Positions 8,810 through 18,686 are shown, numbered from the stretch's first letter. The stretch is 64,000 bases of DNA from Mycolicibacterium brisbanense (GCF_001570425.1 NZ_BCSX01000015.1:62001-126000); one strand, 5' to 3'. Made by a program: numbers and translations. Notes: generated from the letters alone by a model not told the origin.

Positions 8810-8995
8810 TTACCAGCTGGACTTCTGCACGCCGGGCAGCTCGCCGGCGTGTGCCATTTCGCGCACGCAGATGCGGCACAGCCCGAACTTGCGGTAAACG
8901 GCGTGCGGACGGCCGCACTTGCTGCAGCGGGTGTACGCGCGGACCGCGAACTTGGGCTTCTTGTTGGCCTTGTGGACCAGAGCCTTCTTTGCCAT
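8810..8995 (-). CDS. rpsZ: 30S ribosomal protein S14 type Z (uS14)
   Basis: A 61-residue zinc-type S14. The zinc is held by CSKC (residues 24-27) and CRIC (residues 40-43). The end [14 protein letters not shown] is the usual actinobacterial one. Mycobacteria often have a second zinc-free S14 elsewhere that is used under zinc shortage; it is not in this window. It lies 4 bases after rplE. Confidence 0.95.
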   Translation of the reverse strand: MAKKALVHKANKKPKFAVRAYTRCSKCGRPHAVYRKFGLCRICVREMAHAGELPGVQKSSW

Positions 8996-8999
8996 GTGC

Positions 9000-9563
9000 T
9001 CAGTTCTCCTTGAAGGGGAAGCCCAGCGCCCGCAGCAGCGCGCGGCCTTCGTCGTCGTTGGTCGCCGAGGTGACGACGGTGATGTCCATGCCGCGGGGCC
9101 GGTCGATGGAATCCACGTCGATCTCGTGGAACATCGACTGCTCGTTCAGACCGAACGTGTAGTTGCCGGTGCCGTCGAACTGCTTGGCCGACAGACCGCG
9201 GAAGTCGCGGATACGGGGCAGCGCGATGGAGATGAGCCGGTCCAGGAACTCCCACATCCGGTCGCCGCGCAGCGTGACGCGGGCGCCGATGGGCATGCCC
9301 TCGCGGAGCTTGAACTGGGCGATGGACTTGCGGGCCTTGCGGATCTCGGGCTTCTGACCGGTGATCAGCGCGAGGTCGTTGACCGCACCGTTGATCAGCT
9401 TGGCGTCGCGGGCGGCGTCACCGACACCCATGTTGACGACGACCTTGACCACGCCGGGGATCTGCATGACGTTGCCGTACTCGAACTGCTGCTGCAGCGA
9501 CTCGCGGATTTCGTCGCGGTAGCGCTGCTTGAGCCGGGGAAGGGTCTTCTCTGCGGTGGTCAT
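9000..9563 (-). CDS. rplE: 50S ribosomal protein L5 (uL5)
   Basis: A 187-residue L5, which with L18 and L25 binds 5S rRNA. Signature stretches are [35 protein letters not shown] and [17 protein letters not shown]. It is 2 bases from rplX and 4 from rpsZ in canonical order. Confidence 0.97.
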   Translation of the reverse strand: MTTAEKTLPRLKQRYRDEIRESLQQQFEYGNVMQIPGVVKVVVNMGVGDAARDAKLINGAVNDLALITGQKPEIRKARKSIAQFKLREGMPIGARVTLRGDRMWEFLDRLISIALPRIRDFRGLSAKQFDGTGNYTFGLNEQSMFHEIDVDSIDRPRGMDITVVTSATNDDEGRALLRALGFPFKEN

Positions 9564-9565
9564 AG

Positions 9566-9883
9566 TCAGATGTCCTTGCCGTTGCGCTTGGAGACGCGAA
9601 CCTTCTTGCCGCTCTCCTCATCGACGCGGTAGCCGATGCGGGTCGGGTTGCCGTCGGAGTCGACCACCATCACGTTGGACACGTGGATCGGCGCCTCCTG
9701 AGTGACGATGCCGCCCGACGAGGCCCCACGCTCGTTCTGCGACTGCGCGGTGTGCTTCTTGATCCGGTTGACGCCCTCGACGAGGACCTTGTTGCGCTCC
9801 GGGTAGGCGACCAGGACCTTGCCCTTGGCGCCCTTGTCCTTACCGGAGACCACCAGAACGGTGTCGCCCTTGTGGACCTTCAT
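9566..9883 (-). CDS. rplX: 50S ribosomal protein L24 (uL24)
   Basis: A 105-residue L24, an assembly initiator of the large subunit. The KOW motif [20 protein letters not shown] is at the N-terminus. The ATG touches the rplN stop without a gap, which fits coupled translation. Confidence 0.97.
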   Translation of the reverse strand: MKVHKGDTVLVVSGKDKGAKGKVLVAYPERNKVLVEGVNRIKKHTAQSQNERGASSGGIVTQEAPIHVSNVMVVDSDGNPTRIGYRVDEESGKKVRVSKRNGKDI

Positions 9884-10252
9884 TTACAAAACCTCCGGGG
9901 CCAGCGAGACGATCTTCATGAACTTCTTCTCGCGCAGTTCGCGACCGACCGGCCCGAAGATGCGGGTGCCGCGGGGGTCGTTGTCGTTCTTGATGATGAC
10001 TGCGGCGTTCTCGTCGAACTTGATGTAGCTGCCGTCGGCGCGACGACGTTCCTTGACGGTGCGCACGACGACGGCCTTGACGACGTCACCGCGCTTGACG
10101 TTGCCGCCGGGGATGGCGTCCTTGACGGTCGCCACGATGATGTCGCCGATGCCGGCATAGCGTCGTGACGAGCCACCGAGCACGCGGATGCACAAGATCT
10201 CCTTGGCACCCGTGTTGTCGGCGACCTTCAACCGCGATTCCTGCTGAATCAC
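9884..10252 (-). CDS. rplN: 50S ribosomal protein L14 (uL14)
   Basis: A 122-residue L14, first gene of this ribosomal block. [18 protein letters not shown] and the signature [20 protein letters not shown] are clear. The start codon is GTG at 10252 with AGGAG five bases before it. In most bacteria rpsQ lies directly upstream. Here an unrelated gene lies 199 bases upstream and no rpsQ is seen in the remaining 53 kb, so the S10 and spc parts of the operon are separated. Confidence 0.97.
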   Translation of the reverse strand: MIQQESRLKVADNTGAKEILCIRVLGGSSRRYAGIGDIIVATVKDAIPGGNVKRGDVVKAVVVRTVKERRRADGSYIKFDENAAVIIKNDNDPRGTRIFGPVGRELREKKFMKIVSLAPEVL

Positions 10253-10383
10253 TCGATCTCCTGACCTGGGTTTTTATGCACGCCAGATTCCGACCTGGAC
10301 GTGCGCGGTCTTTGTTGGCTATGGATACGCCAGACTGATCTCAGAACAGCAATCAGCCAGGGTCTACCCAAGACAACCCCTAC

Positions 10384-10412
10384 ATAGTAGGTGAGCTCGG
10401 GCAGTGCACCAA
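10384..10412 (-). promoter_or_regulatory. Promoter of the rplN (spc) operon
   Basis: On the minus strand TTGGTG (10407-10412) is followed after exactly 17 bases by TACTAT (10384-10389). This is a good sigma-A-type promoter with the TAnnnT -10 favoured in mycobacteria. It predicts a start near 10377 and a leader of about 125 bases before the rplN GTG. Confidence 0.65.
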
Positions 10413-10451
10413 ATCGCTGCAGGTCCGGCCCACAGTCGCTACGGGCTCAAG

Positions 10452-11573
10452 CTACCCGCCGCCGACGCCCCAGTGCAGCACACGCGACGTCAGCAGCACC
10501 AGGGCGAGCGATACCACCGCGACCACCACGAGCCCGATCACGGCGACGACGAGCGGGCGCCATCCGGTGCGCGCGATCTGGCGGATGTCGGTGGACAGCC
10601 CCACACCGGCGAAGGTCAACAGGAACGCCCACTTGGAGATGTTGCCGACGTTGGTCAGCTGCCCCTTGCTGAGCAGGCCCGCCGTCGCGACCGCCGACAC
10701 CGCGAGGAAGCCGAGGACGAATTTGGGGAACTTCTCCCACACGAAGGCGGCCTTGGCCCGCACGCCAGGAGCCAATTCGTCGGCCTCTCCCTTGGATGCC
10801 CAGTACAGCGCGAAGCCGAGCACCACGAAACCGATGAGCGCGTTGCGTACGGACTTGACGAGCACCGCGATCTTGCCGGCCTCATCGGAGAACAGGTAGC
10901 CGGTGGCGGTGGTCTCGGCGGTGTTGTCGACCGCGAGGCCCGCCCAAAGGCCGAACTCGTGATCGGTGAGGCCGATCGCATGCCCCAAAGGCGGCAGCGT
11001 GAACAACGCCACGGCGCCGAGCGCGAGGATCGCCGCAATGGCGTAGCTGACGTCGGAGTTGCGGGCCCGGATGGCGCCCTTCGACGCGATGATGGCCGAC
11101 ACCCCGCAGATCGAGGTACCGATGGCCAGCAGGGAACCGAGCTTGCCGGACAGCCCGAACAGGCGCGCGGCGAGGATGATGATGGTGCCCGCCACGGTCA
11201 TGTCCACCAGGATCTGCACCAGGCTCGTGGCGCCGAGCTTGAGCACGTCGCCGAGCACGAACCTGGATCCGAGTGCCACGATCCCGACCTTCAGCCAGAA
11301 CTGGTACGTCAGTACGCCCGGGCGGAAAATCTTATGCAGCCCAACGGTATTGGTGATCACGAGGCCGATCAGGATGGCCCACAGGACATACTCGATGTCC
11401 GGCACCCGCCAGTGCTGATGCTTGGCCAGGGCCAGCCAGCCCACCTCGGCGTACTTGCCTGCCACCCCCACCGCGACAAGCAGCAGCAGGCCGGGCAGGT
11501 AATCCAGGGGACGCTTGCTGGTGAAATCCGCCGCCGACTCGTCGGCGACGTCACGATCGGCAACAGTGCTCAT
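10452..11573 (-). CDS. YeiH/UPF0324 family putative sulfate exporter
   Basis: A polytopic inner-membrane protein of 373 residues with about ten hydrophobic helices. It belongs to the conserved YeiH family (PF03601), annotated as putative sulfate exporters. Family motifs are [13 protein letters not shown], the [17 protein letters not shown] segment, [38 protein letters not shown] and [13 protein letters not shown]. The start is ATG 11573 with GGGAGA before it; the longer frame to 11639 has no such support. A 51-residue membrane protein gene precedes it by 34 bases on the same strand. With two sulfatases and an alkylsulfatase nearby, export of sulfite or sulfate is plausible but inferred. Confidence 0.8.
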   Translation of the reverse strand: MSTVADRDVADESAADFTSKRPLDYLPGLLLLVAVGVAGKYAEVGWLALAKHQHWRVPDIEYVLWAILIGLVITNTVGLHKIFRPGVLTYQFWLKVGIVALGSRFVLGDVLKLGATSLVQILVDMTVAGTIIILAARLFGLSGKLGSLLAIGTSICGVSAIIASKGAIRARNSDVSYAIAAILALGAVALFTLPPLGHAIGLTDHEFGLWAGLAVDNTAETTATGYLFSDEAGKIAVLVKSVRNALIGFVVLGFALYWASKGEADELAPGVRAKAAFVWEKFPKFVLGFLAVSAVATAGLLSKGQLTNVGNISKWAFLLTFAGVGLSTDIRQIARTGWRPLVVAVIGLVVVAVVSLALVLLTSRVLHWGVGGG

Positions 11574-11607
11574 CGTTGTTCTCCCATCGCCTCGCTCGCC
11601 CGCTGCC

Positions 11608-11763
11608 TCACCAAGGGATCTTCGGCAGCGCCCCGACAACCGCGAGCGCGGTCACCGCGAGGCCGAGAATCGTTGCCCACCAGTCGGACCCGACGCGCGC
11701 CAGCCGACTGGTCGGCGCCTGTTCTGCTACCGCAGCGTTGTCTGCGGGCGTGCCCTCTGCCAC
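11608..11763 (-). CDS. 51-residue single-span membrane protein upstream of yeiH-like gene
   Basis: A short frame starts at GTG 11763, preceded by GGAGGAG at good spacing, and ends at TGA 11608-11610. It has a hydrophilic N-terminal half ([20 protein letters not shown]) and then one transmembrane helix, [20 protein letters not shown], near the C-terminus. The exporter gene starts 34 bases later on the same strand, so the pair is probably translated from one message and the small protein may be a subunit or stabiliser of the exporter. I do not recognise a named family. Support is ribosome site, helix and context, without homology. Confidence 0.6.
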   Translation of the reverse strand: MAEGTPADNAAVAEQAPTSRLARVGSDWWATILGLAVTALAVVGALPKIPW

Positions 11764-11859
11764 CGTGCGCTCCTCCGTGTCGGACCGTCGACACCCGCCG
11801 ACGCCGGCTCATCGTGGCGCGCGCGTGCGTAGAGGCCTACATATCGGATCGTGGTGAAT

Positions 11860-13236
11860 CTAGGCAGCGTGTGGTGCCGCGAGCGCTTCGGCCGCAGCGG
11901 CGGCGGCGAGCACCAACGCATCGGCATGGCGCCGTCCGACGATCTGTAGTCCGACCGGAACCCCGTCGACCGTGCCTGCGGGTACTGAGATGGCCGGCTG
12001 TCCGGTCAGATTGAACGGAAACGTGACGGCGAGGGATCCCCAGTGGTCGACGGGCCGCCCGGCGATCTCGGACGGCATCGGCCCTTCGGCGGCGAACGCA
12101 GGCACCTGGGTGGCCGGTGTCAGCAGCAGGTCGAACCGTTCGAAAGCCTCGGCGAGGCCGGCCACCAGTCGGGCCCGAGCCTCGTGTGCGTCCGCCAGCG
12201 CATCGGCGTCGACGCTCGTCGCGGCGTCCAGATAACCGCGCAACGTGGCATGCAGTTCTCGTCCTCGTGGAGCCGCCCGAAGCTGGGCGTACACATCGGG
12301 CGCCGAGAGCGTCCGGTAGGCCGCACCGCAACGCTCGTCGACGCGTACGTCGGCGGGCACGGCGACGGCACCGAGCGCGGCGACGAGCTTGTCCGCCGCG
12401 ACCGCCACGACATCGGCCACCCGTGGATCGCAGGGCGCATTGCCGAGGTCTGCGGTGAAGGCCATACGCACACCGCGCAGATCGGTGCTGAGGCATTCTT
12501 CGAACCGGGTGGGCGCGGGCAACGAAGCCCTGTCGAACGGGTCGACGCCGCACACGCAGTCGAGGAACCGCGCGGTGTCGCGGACTGTGCGGGTCAGGGC
12601 GCCGTAGTGGTCGTTGTCGGCCGCTCCGCGGTGCCGTGGACCCCGCGGGACCACGCCGTAGGTGGTCTTGAAGCCCACCAGACCGCAGTAGGACGCCGGG
12701 ATGCGCAGCGAACCCGCACCGTCTGTGCCGGTCGCGATCGGCACCAGTCCGGCGGCGACCGCGGCCGCTGATCCGCCGCTGGAACCGCCCGGCGTCAGTG
12801 CGGGGTTCCACGGATTACGGGTCACCCCGTGCAATTCCGATGCGGTGTAGGACGCACGCCCGAATTCCGGTGAGGCGGTGAGACCGATCGGAATGGCCCC
12901 GGCCGCAACCGCGCGGGTCACGAGCGTGCAGGTGTGGTCGGCGACGCGATCGGCGTAGAGCGTGCTGCCCATCGCCAACGGCCAGCCTTCCACCGGATGA
13001 AGTTCCTTGACACCCAACGGAACTCCGGCGAGCGGGCCGGGATCCTCGCCGCGGGCCACCATCTGGTCCACCGCGTGCGCCCGCGCGAGCGCGTATTCGG
13101 CGTCCACGTGGACGAACGCCCCGAGCGCGCGGTCGCGTTCCTCGATCCGGCGCAACGCTTCCCGGGTCACGTCGGCGGCGGCCAGGTCACCCGATCGGAC
13201 GAGTTCCGCGGTTTCGACGGCATCGCGGCCGGTCAC
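11860..13236 (-). CDS. Amidase, amidase-signature family
   Basis: A 458-residue amidase-signature hydrolase that cleaves amide bonds. The Ser-cisSer-Lys triad reads Lys77 ([10 protein letters not shown]), Ser152 ([15 protein letters not shown]) and nucleophile Ser176 ([16 protein letters not shown]). The start GTG 13236 overlaps the permease stop by four bases (GTGA). The reading frame continues upstream to 13488, but that part is only an overlap shadow. Translational coupling to the permease says both act on the same compound or pathway. In this island it may open an amide or a lactam-like product. GatA is excluded because there is no GatB/GatC and the context is catabolic. Confidence 0.82.
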   Translation of the reverse strand: MTGRDAVETAELVRSGDLAAADVTREALRRIEERDRALGAFVHVDAEYALARAHAVDQMVARGEDPGPLAGVPLGVKELHPVEGWPLAMGSTLYADRVADHTCTLVTRAVAAGAIPIGLTASPEFGRASYTASELHGVTRNPWNPALTPGGSSGGSAAAVAAGLVPIATGTDGAGSLRIPASYCGLVGFKTTYGVVPRGPRHRGAADNDHYGALTRTVRDTARFLDCVCGVDPFDRASLPAPTRFEECLSTDLRGVRMAFTADLGNAPCDPRVADVVAVAADKLVAALGAVAVPADVRVDERCGAAYRTLSAPDVYAQLRAAPRGRELHATLRGYLDAATSVDADALADAHEARARLVAGLAEAFERFDLLLTPATQVPAFAAEGPMPSEIAGRPVDHWGSLAVTFPFNLTGQPAISVPAGTVDGVPVGLQIVGRRHADALVLAAAAAAEALAAPHAA

Positions 13237-14696
13237 AGCAGCACCACCGTCGCGAACGCGGTTGCCACCACGAGTCCGGTGACCACCGGGAGGAACAATC
13301 GCCGGGCCAACTCGACCACCGAGACGCCCGTGAGCCCGGCGACCACGATCAGCGATGACCAGATCACCAGCGTGCCGCCGCCGGTCCAGCTCGCGCCGTT
13401 CTGGGCGATCGCGGCGAGCGTCGCGACATCGGTCGTGCCGTCCCCCAGGGTGCTTGCCAGCGAGCCGGTGAAAGGCAGCCCAGGCCAACCGTTTCCGTCC
13501 AGGCCGATCAGCATGCCGACAAGCAGCATCGCGAACGACGCGAACACGGCAACGTGGGGAATGTGTGGTTGCACAGCCGCAACGGCGTCGAACAGAAACG
13601 CCGGACCGTGGGTATCCTCGGGCAGGCCCAGGATGCCCGCCGAATAGTCTGCGAGTCCGATGTAGACGAAACCGGCGACGGGGATCACCATGCCCATCGT
13701 GCGGAACGAGAACGCGATGCCCTCGGTGAAATGCGTGCCGACGTCGTCGAGCCAGTCTTTCCGTTTGGCCAGCAACGAGATTGCCACCAGGGTGAGTGCC
13801 GCGGTGCCGCCGACGAGCGGCGCTCCGAGCCCTTCGTCGATATCGGGCACGATCGTGGTGAACCGGCCCAGCAGCATGAACACGAGCAGCGCGGCGAACA
13901 ACGCAGGCACCGCGATGGCGACCACCAGCGCTTTCGAGGTCGGTTTCGTCGAGATCGCCACCGGCGTGGTGAGCGTGGAGGTGGCCGTGCGGGCCACGCC
14001 GCCGGAACCATCGGCGTCGGAGATCGGCAGACTGACCGCTGCGGCCTGTTCCGGGTCGATCATCTTGCGCCGCACGTCGCGCAGGTAGGCCACTGCCAAC
14101 GCCACGGCACCGGCGATCAACGCGATGATCGTCGCGCGGTCCGCGATCAATCTGGCCGGCACGTCGGCACCTTGGGCGGACAGGGCCGGTGCCACACCCA
14201 TGATGTAGTCCGAGCTGAGCGCCATCCCCTGCCCGGCAATGGCGATGGCCAGTGCCGCGCCGAGCGGAGGCAACCCGGCTCGCACCGCGGCAGGCAGCAG
14301 GATGGCCGCGATGAGCGGCAGGACCGGGGTGGGCCAGAACGCCAGCGACAACAGGAAGGTCACCACCGCCAGCACCAGATAGGAGATGTGCCCGTTGCGG
14401 AAGAGCCCGCTCAACGGCCGGATCATGATGGTGTCGGCGCCGAGCGCACGCATCGCCCCGAGCATCGCGGTGACCAGTGCGATGATGATGAAAATTGGCA
14501 GCAGCTCACGTGTTCCGGCGATCGACGCGTTGAACACCGCCCCCAGCCCCATCGTGAAGCTGCCCTGGTAGACGAAGCCGGTGAGGAACGTGGCGATCAG
14601 CGCCGGCGCGATGACGTTCTTCTTGGCCACCACGGTGCCGATCAATACGACCAGGCCGAGCAGGTAGACCCAGTGAGCTGCGGACAACGGCTTCAC
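13233..14696 (-). CDS. Polytopic permease, paralogue of the gene at 25.2 kb
   Basis: A membrane protein of about 487 residues with roughly twelve helices in two halves joined by a hydrophilic loop (about residues 215-270). It aligns along most of its length with the protein at 25205-26758. Shared blocks include AAHWxYLxGxVV, IVTAMLGAxR, FWPTP, GQGMALSSDYI, GPAFLFD and SGGGTLVxWSSL. The look is that of an ion-coupled organic anion or metabolite transporter, but I cannot name the family. GTG 14696 is chosen from homology (KPLSAAHW versus the paralogue); the Shine-Dalgarno there is poor because AGG overlaps the codon, so a longer form from 14804 is possible. The space up to RidA carries GCGAAT-n7-ATTCGC (14792-14810). 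Confidence 0.65.
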   Translation of the reverse strand: MKPLSAAHWVYLLGLVVLIGTVVAKKNVIAPALIATFLTGFVYQGSFTMGLGAVFNASIAGTRELLPIFIIIALVTAMLGAMRALGADTIMIRPLSGLFRNGHISYLVLAVVTFLLSLAFWPTPVLPLIAAILLPAAVRAGLPPLGAALAIAIAGQGMALSSDYIMGVAPALSAQGADVPARLIADRATIIALIAGAVALAVAYLRDVRRKMIDPEQAAAVSLPISDADGSGGVARTATSTLTTPVAISTKPTSKALVVAIAVPALFAALLVFMLLGRFTTIVPDIDEGLGAPLVGGTAALTLVAISLLAKRKDWLDDVGTHFTEGIAFSFRTMGMVIPVAGFVYIGLADYSAGILGLPEDTHGPAFLFDAVAAVQPHIPHVAVFASFAMLLVGMLIGLDGNGWPGLPFTGSLASTLGDGTTDVATLAAIAQNGASWTGGGTLVIWSSLIVVAGLTGVSVVELARRLFLPVVTGLVVATAFATVVLL

Positions 14697-14840
14697 CTTC
14701 CAATCGGTTGATCGGGCTGTCTGCGGCTCACGTAAGGCTCTGGTGGTCAGCAGATCTCGTGATTCTGGTGCACCGGGCGCTGCCGGACAACGCGAATTGC
14801 GCACATTCGCCTGCGAATTCCGATGTGCACCATGCCCATG

Positions 14841-15269
14841 TCACGAAACCGCTGCGATCACATCGATTTCGACGGGCGCACCGGATGGCAGGGACTGGAC
14901 ACCGATCGCGGCGCGCGCCGGCAGCGCGGCCTCGCCGTAGGCTGCCCTGATCACCGCCGAGGCCCCGTCGGCCACGGCAGACAAGTCGTGAAACGTTGGT
15001 GCACAGGCGATGTACACCGTCATCCGCAGACACCGTACGTTCGACGCGCCCGGTGCCGCGCAGCGCACCGCGGTCAGCGCATTGGTTGCCGCGATACCCG
15101 CAGCGACGTATGCCTGCTCAGCCGACACCGACTCGCCGACCACCCCGGACATCACCAGCACGCCGTCCCGGCGCGGTGTCATGCCCGCGGTGTACACGAT
15201 GCCGCCGTGCTCGACGGCGAGCTGATAGTCGCCTTGCTGAGGCGGGGCGGCCGCTGGGTCAGTCGACAC
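14841..15269 (-). CDS. RidA/YjgF-family deaminase-like protein
   Basis: A 142-residue Rid superfamily protein. Members hydrolyse reactive enamines and imines made by amine or amino acid metabolism. The family arginine that holds the substrate carboxylate is present as Arg119 in LPARAAIGV, and the end PVEIDVIAAVS is typical. The start is GTG 15269 with GGAGGGGGTGG upstream; it overlaps the end of the gamma-glutamyltransferase gene by 11 bases. Its place inside an amine-breakdown island fits removal of an imine intermediate formed by oxidation. Confidence 0.8.
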   Translation of the reverse strand: MSTDPAAAPPQQGDYQLAVEHGGIVYTAGMTPRRDGVLVMSGVVGESVSAEQAYVAAGIAATNALTAVRCAAPGASNVRCLRMTVYIACAPTFHDLSAVADGASAVIRAAYGEAALPARAAIGVQSLPSGAPVEIDVIAAVS

Positions 15270-16857
15270 CGATCGCCACCCCCTCCTGACGGGGATCCGC
15301 CGCACCACTGAGCACGCCGCGGTCGTCACGACAGATCACCTGAGCGCTGCCGCCCCCACCCCACGCCGGCTGCACGACGATCCGGTGACCCGCGAAATGC
15401 AGCCGATCACGAACATCCTTCGGAACCCGCGATTCCACGCGCAATTCGTCGGGCGCCCCGACCACGTCGGCGTCCGAGCCCGGGAACACCGTGAACCGGG
15501 GCGCGGCCACCGCGTCGGCCGGGTCGAGCCCGTGATCGAACAGGTGCGAGATGAGCTGCATGTTCCACTGCACCTGACCGTCGCCACCGGGGATGCTGCC
15601 GAGCGCCAGCAGCTGCCCCGCGTCGTCGGTGGCGATCCACGCGTTGAGCGTGTGGAGCGGTTTGCGGCGCGGTGCCACCTCGTTGGGGTGGTTCGGGATC
15701 AGGTAGGCCCCACGGCCGAGGCGGTTGTTGAGCACCACGCCCGTGCCGGGCACGGTGAGTGTCGCGCCGAAGGTGAATCCGAGCGAGTGGATGAACGTGA
15801 CCGCGCGCCCCTCGTCGTCGACGGCGACCGTGCACGTGGTGTCGCCATCGTGGACGGCATAGGCGAGCCGCTCTTCGGTCGCCGCAGCCAACGCCCGGCG
15901 CTGTTGTTCAATCCTGTTGGGGTGGAGAATATCTCGTGCGCCCGGCCCGGTGCTCCCGCACAGCGCGTAACGATCCTGGAAGGCCAGCCGCGCGGCGCGC
16001 GCCATGCGGTCGATGCCCGCGGCGCCCAGCCAGGGCTCGAACCCGACGACACCGTCGCACAGCGCCGCCTGGTGCAGCACCATCCAGCCGGGTGTCGGTA
16101 ACGGGGTCTGGTGGATCGTCGCTCCGGCGTAGCTGCCCGTGATCGCAGGTTCAGAATCGACTACCGCACCGGCGGCCCATTCGTCACCGCTGAACGGCGC
16201 GCCCAGCGCGCGCAGCGTCGACACCGCACGCTCGGCGATTTCGCCGGTGTAGAAGTCATCCGGATCGTGCACGAGCCGACGGATCGTGCGCGCAAGATCC
16301 GGCTGGCCGAGCCGATCCCCGAGCCGGACAGGTTCCCCGGTTGAGACGTAAGTGGACGTCAAACCGGAGTCGGTGCGGATCGCTTGGAGCGTTTCCCGCA
16401 CATCCGCGGCGGTCTTGGCCGAGCACGGCAGACCGGTCTCGGCGAGACGCGCCGCGGGTTCCCACAACTCGGCGAGCGACCGGGTCGCGCCGCGCGTGTG
16501 CAGCGCGGTCAGCGCGGCAGGCGCGCCCGGCACCGCGACGGCCAGCGGCCCGTGCAGCGGGATGGCCGACAGGCCCTGGTCGCGGTAGAACTGCCCGGTG
16601 CCGCCGTCGGGGCCGAATCCGGAGCCATTGACGGTCCACACCCGCCCATCAGGTTCGCGCACCACCGCGAACGCGTCCCCGCCGACACCGCATTGCCCAG
16701 GCAGGACGAGCCAGGTGGTCGCCGCCATCGCGAGCGTGGCGTCGATGGCGTTGCCACCCGCCGCAAGCACCCGAGCACCGGCGAAGCTCGCCGCGGGGTG
16801 GCTCGAGCTGACCATCCCACCGACCGACAGCGCCGATGGTCGTGCCGCGTGCTCCAT
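15259..16857 (-). CDS. Gamma-glutamyltransferase family protein, no signal peptide
   Basis: A 532-residue Ntn-hydrolase of the gamma-glutamyltranspeptidase family, slightly shorter than the 550-580 usual for secreted enzymes. The self-cleavage threonine should be Thr340 in DTTCTVAVDDEG. The usual TTH is TTC here. Downstream GSIPGGDGQVQWNMQ matches the small-subunit signature. No signal peptide is visible at the N-terminus (MEHAARPSALSVGGMVSSSH), so it is probably cytoplasmic, unlike glutathione-scavenging homologues. It starts on the stop of the Rieske gene (TGATG). A role in removing or transferring a gamma-glutamyl group, or as an acylase of related type, is inferred. Confidence 0.78.
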   Translation of the reverse strand: MEHAARPSALSVGGMVSSSHPAASFAGARVLAAGGNAIDATLAMAATTWLVLPGQCGVGGDAFAVVREPDGRVWTVNGSGFGPDGGTGQFYRDQGLSAIPLHGPLAVAVPGAPAALTALHTRGATRSLAELWEPAARLAETGLPCSAKTAADVRETLQAIRTDSGLTSTYVSTGEPVRLGDRLGQPDLARTIRRLVHDPDDFYTGEIAERAVSTLRALGAPFSGDEWAAGAVVDSEPAITGSYAGATIHQTPLPTPGWMVLHQAALCDGVVGFEPWLGAAGIDRMARAARLAFQDRYALCGSTGPGARDILHPNRIEQQRRALAAATEERLAYAVHDGDTTCTVAVDDEGRAVTFIHSLGFTFGATLTVPGTGVVLNNRLGRGAYLIPNHPNEVAPRRKPLHTLNAWIATDDAGQLLALGSIPGGDGQVQWNMQLISHLFDHGLDPADAVAAPRFTVFPGSDADVVGAPDELRVESRVPKDVRDRLHFAGHRIVVQPAWGGGGSAQVICRDDRGVLSGAADPRQEGVAIGVD

Positions 16858-17210
16858 CAGGCGCCCATGCGCCTGCGGCGCGGACCGGCCGGCATATCAC
16901 CGGGTTGGACACCGACGAAGATCTCCCCGTCACGTTCCTCGACCGGATAGGTCTTGATGGCGACGGTGGCGGGTGGGCAGATCGGCTCACCGGTCTCGAG
17001 ATCGAAAGCGCTGCCGTGGCAGGAGCATCCGATACCGTCGTCGACGAGTTTGCCCGAGGACAGCAGGCAATCCAGGTGGGTGCAGTAGTTCGACGTGGCA
17101 TAGGCTTTGCCGTTCAGGCGCGCCACCGCGAACTCGTGATCACCGGCGAAGAACCGCCGCACCATGCCCTCGGGCACCTGCCCTGACCGGGCTACTCGCA
17201 TGAATTCCAT
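16857..17210 (-). CDS. Rieske [2Fe-2S] ferredoxin-like protein 1
   Basis: A 117-residue stand-alone Rieske protein. The cluster ligands are CTH in NYCTHLDC and CSCH in GCSCHGSAFD. The pattern matches electron-donor ferredoxins of oxygenase systems, and the protein has no membrane anchor. It is between the aldehyde dehydrogenase and the gamma-glutamyltransferase genes. A second Rieske protein is encoded at 19906-20283, so the island has two, either for different oxygenase steps or one as a structural component. Confidence 0.85.
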   Translation of the reverse strand: MEFMRVARSGQVPEGMVRRFFAGDHEFAVARLNGKAYATSNYCTHLDCLLSSGKLVDDGIGCSCHGSAFDLETGEPICPPATVAIKTYPVEERDGEIFVGVQPGDMPAGPRRRRMGA

Positions 17211-17222
17211 TGCAACTCCTGA

Positions 17223-18686
17223 TCAGACAGCAGGGGTGAGGTAGACGGTCTTCTCGAGCGTGTAGAACTCCATCAGCGTGGAACCCGCTTGCTCCTTGTA
17301 CGTCTGGGTGCTCGATGCCTTGTAGCCGCCGAACGGTGCGTTCATCGCCATCCCGGTGGTGGGCTGGTTGATCTTGACCAGGCCGGTCTTCGATCGATGC
17401 GCGAAATGGCTTGCGACAGCAAGGTCCGACGTCACGATCGACGCGCTCAGGCCGTATTCGGTCGCATTGGCCAGCTCGATCGCCTCGTCGATACAGCCAG
17501 CCCGCTGGAAGGCGATCAACGGACCGAACACCTCCTCGCTGACGATGCGCATGGTGGGCAGCGCATCGGAGAAGACGGCCGGACGGACGAAATGTCCGCG
17601 ATCGCCCACGGTCGTGCCACCACATCGCAGGGTCGCTCCCTCGGCGACGCCGGTCTGGACGTAGAACAGGAACTTGTCGAGCTGAGCCGCACTGGCCAAG
17701 GGCCCCATGGAGACTCCCGGCTCGTCGCCCGGGCCGACCCGCAATGCCTGAGCTTTGGCCACGACCCGTTCGAGCAGTGCATCGTGGACCTCGTCGACCG
17801 CCACGACGCGACTGGTGCCCGTACAGGCCTGACCGCTGAGCCCGAACGCTCCTTTGACGATGAGCGCAGCGGCGGCATCGAGATCGGCGTCCTGCGCCAC
17901 GACGACGGGATTCTTGCCGCCCATCTCCAACTGCACCCGCCGCTCGGGGCCGACCTGCCGGTGTATCGACCGGCCCACGCCCGTCGAGCCCGTGAACGTC
18001 ACGGCCGCGACCCTCGGCTCCGCAGCGACAGCTGCACCTGCCCCACCGTCGCCCTGCACGAGCGCGATCGCACCGGGCGGCAGCCCGCCGTCGAGCAGCG
18101 CCTCGACCAGACGCTGGCCCATCAGCGGTGTGATCTCGGATGGCTTGAACAGCACCGGGTTTCCGGCTGCCAGTGCGGGACCGATCTTGCGGGACGGGAT
18201 GTTCAGCGGAAAGTTCCATGGGGTGATCGCCGCGACGATGCCGACCGGCTCACGCACGGTGTAGACGAGGCCCTCCCCCGCCGCCGGGTATGTCGTGCCG
18301 GCGGCACGGGTGGCCTCACCGGCGTAGAACCGCAGGTTGGCCGGTGTCCGGCTGACCTCCGTGGTGGCCTCGGCAAGCGTCTTGCCCTCTTCCCGGACCA
18401 GTTCGGTGATCAACAGGTCGGCACGCGATTCCAATTGTGCTGCAGCAGCTTCGAGAATTGCCGCACGCCGCTCGGGCGCGGTGGCAGCCCACTGTGCGGC
18501 GGACTTCTCCAAGGCGTCGACCGCGGCGCGGACATCGGCGGCGTCGGATGCCGGGAAGGTACCGATCACGTCGTCGGGATCTGCCGGGTTGCACCGCTGG
18601 AATGTGCCGCCCGACGCCGCAGGCACCCATTGGCCGTCAATGAAATTGGCGCCCACTATTGCTCGCTTGCTCTTCGCAGAACTCAC
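17223..18686 (-). CDS. NAD(P)+-dependent aldehyde dehydrogenase
   Basis: A 487-residue aldehyde dehydrogenase. Catalytic Cys288 is in GQACTGTS, the general base Glu254 in LEMGGKN, and Asn158 in TPWNFP. The coenzyme motif FTGSTGVG is near 231-238. The start GTG 18686 overlaps the upstream reductase stop (GTGA), with GGAGGTGG well placed. It resembles the semialdehyde and alpha-ketoglutarate semialdehyde group more than acyl-CoA-forming enzymes, but the substrate cannot be named. In context it likely oxidises an aldehyde released when an amine or ether substrate is cleaved. Confidence 0.88.
   Translation of the reverse strand: MSSAKSKRAIVGANFIDGQWVPAASGGTFQRCNPADPDDVIGTFPASDAADVRAAVDALEKSAAQWAATAPERRAAILEAAAAQLESRADLLITELVREEGKTLAEATTEVSRTPANLRFYAGEATRAAGTTYPAAGEGLVYTVREPVGIVAAITPWNFPLNIPSRKIGPALAAGNPVLFKPSEITPLMGQRLVEALLDGGLPPGAIALVQGDGGAGAAVAAEPRVAAVTFTGSTGVGRSIHRQVGPERRVQLEMGGKNPVVVAQDADLDAAAALIVKGAFGLSGQACTGTSRVVAVDEVHDALLERVVAKAQALRVGPGDEPGVSMGPLASAAQLDKFLFYVQTGVAEGATLRCGGTTVGDRGHFVRPAVFSDALPTMRIVSEEVFGPLIAFQRAGCIDEAIELANATEYGLSASIVTSDLAVASHFAHRSKTGLVKINQPTTGMAMNAPFGGYKASSTQTYKEQAGSTLMEFYTLEKTVYLTPAV

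Noticed and set aside
10253..10383. Riboswitch in the rplN leader
   Set aside because: The leader of about 125 bases shows no conserved aptamer motif that I recognise.
10404..12014. 536-residue frame antisense to the YeiH-like exporter
   Set aside because: Histidine/arginine-rich shadow of a membrane protein gene.
13554..14711. 385-residue frame antisense to the first permease
   Set aside because: Mirror of transmembrane codons; contains only charged low-complexity stretches; no homology seen.
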